Assembly (NCBI GenBank): GCA_910585355.1
Contig: CAJUDN010000001.1
Location: 67,690 to 92,558, forward strand
Reading direction: 5' to 3'
Length of the DNA stretch: 24,869 bases
From: an uncultured Lachnospiraceae bacterium
GTDB lineage: Bacteria > Bacillota_A > Clostridia > Lachnospirales > Lachnospiraceae
Positions 21,758 to 24,869 of the stretch are shown here, piece after piece (the first letter of the stretch is position 1; every line of letters begins with the position of its first letter). Below the pieces are notes generated by a model that was not told the DNA's origin, did no database searches, and worked only from the letters and a program-made list of their open reading frames with translations. A program made the translations under genes and the position numbers.

Positions 21758-22939
21758 TTGTTAGAGATTAAAATAAATGAGGCGGAGAATGCCGCAAGAA
21801 TTCTTGTAATCGGTGTGGGCGGCGCCGGAAACAACGCGGTCAACCGTATGGTGGAAGAAAATATTATGGGGGTAGAGTTCATTGGAATCAATACCGATAA
21901 ACAGGCCCTCCAGTTCTGTAAAGCTCCCACAGCAATGCAGATCGGCGAGAAGCTGACCAAAGGACTGGGCGCAGGCGCAAAACCTGAAATCGGTGAAAAG
22001 GCAGCGGAAGAGAGCCAGGAGGAACTGGCCCAGGCCATGAAGGGTGCGGATATGGTGTTTGTTACCTGCGGTATGGGCGGAGGAACCGGAACGGGCGCGG
22101 CCCCTGTCATTGCAAGAATTGCGAAGGACATGGGGATTCTTACGGTGGGCGTTGTGACAAAGCCCTTCCGCTTTGAAGCGAAACAGCGTATGAATAATGC
22201 TCTGGCAGGAATTGAAGCCCTTAAGAATGCGGTAGATACCTTGATTGTCATTCCCAATGACCGTCTTTTGGAAATTGTTGACAGACGGACAACCATGCCG
22301 GACGCCTTGAGAAAAGCCGATGAAGTACTTCAGCAGGCAGTACAGGGTATTACGGATCTGATCAATGTTCCCGGCCTGATTAATCTGGATTTTGCCGATG
22401 TTCAGACTGTTATGACGGACAAGGGTATTGCCCATATTGGCATTGGTAAGGCAAAAGGCGACGAGAAGGCGTTAGAGGCTGTAAAGCAGGCTGTTTCCAG
22501 CCCGCTTCTTGAGACAACCATTGAGGGAGCCTCCCATGTAATTATCAATATCTCCGGCGATATCAGTCTGATTGAAGCCAATGAAGCCGCAAGCTATGTA
22601 CAGGAGCTGGCCGGTGATGATGCCAATATTATTTTCGGCGCCATGTACGATGAGAGCGTGGAGGATGAAGCTACCATTACCGTCATCGCCACCGGACTGG
22701 ACGCCCATGGAGCGAATACTCCTGTGGAGCGCGCCATGAAGGATTTTACAAATTATAAGCAGAAAATGCCCTCTTCCGTTCAGAAGACCACATCCACTGT
22801 CACAAGACAGGCTCCGGCCGCGGGGGAGGCCGCCGCGTCTGCACCTCAGTTAAACATTCCCACAGGCGCACCGGTTTATCGTCCGGCCCAGAGAGAGACA
22901 CAGATCAATATTCCGGATTTTCTGAAGAACCGCAGATAA
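21758..22939 (+). CDS. ftsZ: Cell-division protein FtsZ
   Basis: 393 residues, normal length. The tubulin-like GTPase forms the Z ring. Visible are RILVIGVGGAGNNAVNRM, the GTP loop MGGGTGTGAAPVIA near residues 107-118, RFEAKQRMNNA, the NVPGLINLDFADVQTVM T7-loop region and IGIGKAKGDEKALEAV. A disordered Ala/Pro linker leads to the conserved C-terminal peptide INIPDFLKNRR. It starts with TTG 21758: AGGAGG at 21744-21749 is eight bases before it. An upstream in-frame TTG at 21734 lies before that site and is rejected. No ftsA lies beside it, as is common in Clostridia. A terminator follows. Confidence 0.97.
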   Translation: MLEIKINEAENAARILVIGVGGAGNNAVNRMVEENIMGVEFIGINTDKQALQFCKAPTAMQIGEKLTKGLGAGAKPEIGEKAAEESQEELAQAMKGADMVFVTCGMGGGTGTGAAPVIARIAKDMGILTVGVVTKPFRFEAKQRMNNALAGIEALKNAVDTLIVIPNDRLLEIVDRRTTMPDALRKADEVLQQAVQGITDLINVPGLINLDFADVQTVMTDKGIAHIGIGKAKGDEKALEAVKQAVSSPLLETTIEGASHVIINISGDISLIEANEAASYVQELAGDDANIIFGAMYDESVEDEATITVIATGLDAHGANTPVERAMKDFTNYKQKMPSSVQKTTSTVTRQAPAAGEAAASAPQLNIPTGAPVYRPAQRETQINIPDFLKNRR

Positions 22940-22952
22940 TTGCACATTCCCG

Positions 22953-22984
22953 CAGGTGCCGTATGAGAATACGGCGCCTGTTTT
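22953..22984 (+). terminator. Rho-independent terminator after ftsZ
   Basis: CAGGTGCCGTAT (22953-22964) pairs with ATACGGCGCCTG (22969-22980) as a 12-bp stem with one G-T pair and a 4-base loop, then TTTT. The T-run leads into a Spo0A-box-like sequence. Confidence 0.85.
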
Positions 22985-23044
22985 CGACAGGATCCTTCCT
23001 GTTCTTTCATGGGAAATTCTCTGATTTCCCATCCTCTATCGACA
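22983..23044 (+). promoter_or_regulatory. Possible Spo0A boxes and hairpins upstream of spoIIGA
   Basis: TTCGACA at 22983-22989 is a perfect 0A box (TGTCGAA) on the minus strand. ATCGACA at 23038-23044 matches 6 of 7. Between them lie two stems: ACAGG/CCTGT at 22987-23002 and a perfect 9-bp ATGGGAAAT/ATTTCCCAT (23009-23017, 23024-23032). The boxes lie about 90-150 bases upstream of the -35, farther than in Bacillus, so their role is tentative. Confidence 0.45.
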
Positions 23045-23134
23045 TTTCATAGAGAAAATCTTTAAAATCTTTAAATTTCACAGTAAAAATGAGCGCAGAA
23101 AAAGACGATGAAAAAATAAAACCGGCTCTGTCAT

Positions 23135-23168
23135 TTTGACAAAATCTGTAAATGCCTTTGGATATAAT
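23135..23168 (+). promoter_or_regulatory. Candidate spoIIG-type sigma-A promoter with long spacer
   Basis: A perfect TTGACA (23136-23141) and a perfect TATAAT (23163-23168) are separated by 21 bp instead of 17. The B. subtilis spoIIG promoter is known for its abnormally long spacer of about 22 bp, used by sigma-A only with phosphorylated Spo0A. TTTGACA at 23135-23141 is itself a 6/7 0A box in reverse, overlapping the -35 as in Bacillus. Confidence 0.75.
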
Positions 23169-23212
23169 AGGCTCTGTTATCGGAATGAGACAGACAGGGC
23201 GGTGGAAATGAT

Positions 23213-24010
23213 TTGGAGTATGAGTTTTATCTGGATCTGTTTTTCCTTATTAATTTTTATCTGAATTTCCTGTCTTTGTTTCTTTCCGCATCCATAGGGA
23301 GAATGAACACATCTGTCATGAGACTTCTTGCTGCTTCGGCGTTTGGAGGCCTGTGGAGTATACTGCTGTTCCTTTTTCCGGTGCGCCCGGCCGCCCTGGC
23401 GTTATTCCTTACGGTCTTTTTTGCAGGAAGTGCGATGGTGTCCATCGCATTTTCTCTGAGGTCGCCTTTAAAAATAGGGAAGGCGGCGGGAATGCTGACC
23501 TTTTCTGGGGTGCTGTGCGGCGGCTTTTTTACGCTTATGAAGCAGACCTTCTGGCTTACGGACGGGGAGAGCATCTGTGCTTTGACGTGCCTCTCTCTGG
23601 CGGCCGGCCTGTTTTTTAAGCGTGCCTTAAAGGAGAAGGAACGGGGCAGAGAGCGGTTTGTGGTGTGGCTTTACTACCGGGGAAGGAAAAAAAGGTTTCT
23701 GGCTCTGGCTGACTCAGGGAACCGCTTGAGGGAGCCGGGCTCATTAAAACCGGTCAGTGTGATTTCCTATGGAGATTGTGTGGGCTTTTGCGATGTAATT
23801 TCATCTGTTCGATATATTCCCTACCGGGCCGTGGGGACAAAAGAAGGAGTTCTCCCTGGAATCCTTTTTGACAGAATGGAAATTGAAACAGAACATGGTC
23901 TGTCAGAAATAAAAAGGCCCATTGTGGCAGTGACAAAAGAACCACTGTCCGGAAACGGAGATTTTTCCATGCTGATTCCGGAAATTTTTGTGCTATCAGG
24001 AAAGGAATAG
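23213..24010 (+). CDS. spoIIGA: Sigma-E processing peptidase SpoIIGA
   Basis: 265 residues. The N-terminal ~130 residues hold about five membrane segments (FYLDLFFLINFYLNFLSLFL and following). The C-terminal part is an aspartic-protease-like domain with the catalytic D167-S-G in LADSGNRLREPGSLKPV, and RYIPYRAVGTKEGVLPGI later. This matches SpoIIGA, which sits in the forming septum and removes the pro-sequence of pro-sigma-E after a signal from SpoIIR. The TTG start at 23213 follows GGTGGAAATGA. The length is slightly below the Bacillus protein (about 300). It is transcribed with sigE, 50 bases downstream. Confidence 0.93.
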   Translation: MEYEFYLDLFFLINFYLNFLSLFLSASIGRMNTSVMRLLAASAFGGLWSILLFLFPVRPAALALFLTVFFAGSAMVSIAFSLRSPLKIGKAAGMLTFSGVLCGGFFTLMKQTFWLTDGESICALTCLSLAAGLFFKRALKEKERGRERFVVWLYYRGRKKRFLALADSGNRLREPGSLKPVSVISYGDCVGFCDVISSVRYIPYRAVGTKEGVLPGILFDRMEIETEHGLSEIKRPIVAVTKEPLSGNGDFSMLIPEIFVLSGKE

Positions 24011-24040
24011 CAACGGTTCGCGGTTTATCCGAACCGTTGC
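24010..24040 (+). promoter_or_regulatory. Perfect 11-bp hairpin between spoIIGA and sigE
   Basis: GCAACGGTTCG (24010-24020) and CGAACCGTTGC (24030-24040) are perfect complements around a 9-base loop. The stem starts on the last base of the spoIIGA stop codon and ends 7 bases before the AAGGAGG of sigE. No T-run follows, so it is not a standard terminator. It may protect the mRNA or set sigE translation. Confidence 0.8.
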
Positions 24041-24060
24041 AAGAAAGAAGGAGGAATCAT

Positions 24061-24801
24061 ATGATTATAAAAGTTTCAGTACCCAACCGGATTAAATTGA
24101 AGAAAGTGGCCACATTTCGGACGCTTCTTTTAAAAAATCAGGGGGAAATTCACTATATCGGCGGCGCGGATGTGCTTCCGGCGCCCTTATCCCAGGAGGA
24201 GGAAACAAAGGCTCTGGCTTTCTTTGGCACAGAAGGAGAAAAGGAGGCCAAGTCCAGGCTTATTGAACATAATCTGCGCCTGGTGGTGTACATAGCAAAA
24301 AAATTTGACAATACCAGCGTGGGTGTGGAGGATTTGATTTCCATTGGGACCATAGGCTTAATCAAGGCAATCAATACATTTAATCCGGAAAAGAACATTA
24401 AGCTTGCCACATATGCGTCCCGGTGCATTGAAAATGAGATTCTTATGTATTTGAGACGCACCAGCAAGACGAAGCTGGAAGTGTCCATTGATGAGCCTTT
24501 AAATGTGGACTGGGATGGGAACGAGCTGCTTTTATCAGACATTCTCGGAACGGATGAGGATGTGATTTACAAAGGGATTGAGGATGAGATTGAGAAGGAC
24601 CTGTTAAATAATGCCATTGACCATTTAAACCCCAGAGAGAGAAAAATTGTTGAACTGAGATTCGGACTTAAAAGTGATGATGGGATGGAAATGACTCAAA
24701 AGGAGGTAGCCGATCTCATGGGAATTTCCCAGTCCTATATTTCACGACTTGAGAAGAAAATAATGAAGCGGCTGAAAAAAGAGATTGTACGATATGAATG
24801 A
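24061..24801 (+). CDS. sigE: RNA polymerase sigma factor SigE precursor (mother-cell sporulation sigma)
   Basis: 246 residues. A short N-terminal pro-sequence (about 25-30 residues, MIIKVSVPNRIKLKKV...) precedes the sigma-70 regions. LSQEEETKAL and the region 2 block LIEHNLRLVVYIAKKFDNTSVGVEDLISIGTIGLIKAINTFNP...KLATYASRCIENEILMYLRR bind core polymerase and the -10. Region 4 ends with LNPRERKIVELRFGL and the HTH TQKEVADLMGISQSYISRLEKKIMKRLKKE. Sigma-E drives early mother-cell transcription during sporulation. ATG 24061 follows AAGGAGG; an in-frame TTG at 24037 lies in the hairpin and is rejected. sigG normally follows in this group, but the window ends. Confidence 0.96.
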   Translation: MIIKVSVPNRIKLKKVATFRTLLLKNQGEIHYIGGADVLPAPLSQEEETKALAFFGTEGEKEAKSRLIEHNLRLVVYIAKKFDNTSVGVEDLISIGTIGLIKAINTFNPEKNIKLATYASRCIENEILMYLRRTSKTKLEVSIDEPLNVDWDGNELLLSDILGTDEDVIYKGIEDEIEKDLLNNAIDHLNPRERKIVELRFGLKSDDGMEMTQKEVADLMGISQSYISRLEKKIMKRLKKEIVRYE

Positions 24802-24869
24802 TACTAGAGCGTCCCAAAAACCGTGCCCGGATGTATAAGAAAAACTCCGCCGGAGCGAATAGCTTCGAC
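24802..24869 (+). other. Truncated intergenic end after sigE
   Basis: 68 bases with no gene. TAGAGCGT at 24805-24812 repeats the first 8 bases of the MITE boundary (TA plus GAGCGT), but similarity fades at once. CTCCGCCGGAG and GCGAATAGCTTCG give small stems near the edge. A sigG start is not reached. Confidence 0.5.

Noticed and set aside
21679..22296. Minus-strand open frame of 205 codons inside ftsZ
   Set aside because: Complete overlap with the conserved GTPase domain of ftsZ; shadow.
1..24869. tRNA or rRNA genes, integrases or transposase genes
   Set aside because: None seen on either strand; the only mobile feature is the non-coding MITE-like element.

Overview
The window looks like chromosomal DNA of a spore-forming Clostridia, most likely Lachnospiraceae. 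Almost everything is on the + strand. A complete division/cell-wall (dcw) cluster runs directly into spoIIGA-sigE. Strong AGGAGG-type ribosome binding sites, TTG starts, and the absence of ftsA beside ftsZ fit that group. I name no species. Bases 1-21 are not genomic: they match the inner end of the Illumina TruSeq read-2 adapter, so the left edge is an assembly end and the first gene is cut.

Region 1 (22-8290) is an accessory surface-polysaccharide region. It holds the C-terminal part of a sulfatase-like/Rossmann two-domain protein. A compact operon follows, with its own candidate promoter and structured leader: a CPA2 cation/proton antiporter, a pyruvate-kinase-like protein without the usual C-terminal domain, APS kinase (cysC), ATP sulfurylase (sat) and a small Mor-like HTH protein. 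Sat and CysC together should make PAPS, the universal sulfate donor. No sulfite-producing reductase gene is seen, so the PAPS is more likely used for sulfating something, perhaps a cell-surface polymer. A broken hexapeptide acyltransferase marks a scar, followed by an SDR epimerase/dehydratase and a CDP-glycerol glycerophosphotransferase-like protein that overlap by 4 bases. The first 5.9 kb is visibly AT-richer than the rest.

Region 2 (8291-9295) holds one secreted protein of unknown function and a good rho-independent terminator, which isolates the dcw cluster.

Region 3 (9296-22984) is the dcw cluster: mraZ, rsmH, ftsL-like, two class B penicillin-binding proteins (pbpB/ftsI type and spoVD type), mraY, murD, ftsW/spoVE, murA, divIB/ftsQ and ftsZ. 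Candidate sigma-A promoters lie before mraZ (followed by 10-bp-phased MraZ boxes), before the second PBP, before mraY and before ftsZ. Compared with the Bacillus order, murE and murG are missing and murA stands where murG/murB would be. A 160-bp MITE-like hairpin element sits between the ftsZ promoter and the ftsZ ribosome binding site.

Region 4 (22985-24869) is the sporulation module spoIIGA-sigE. Its candidate promoter has a TTGACA and TATAAT separated by 21 bp plus Spo0A-box-like sites, the hallmark of the spoIIG promoter. A perfect 11-bp stem hairpin sits just before the sigE ribosome binding site. The window ends in a short non-coding piece.

The least conventional part is the antiporter / pyruvate-kinase-like / PAPS operon, followed by the MITE in the ftsZ leader. 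All function calls rest on reading motifs by eye; no database search was possible.
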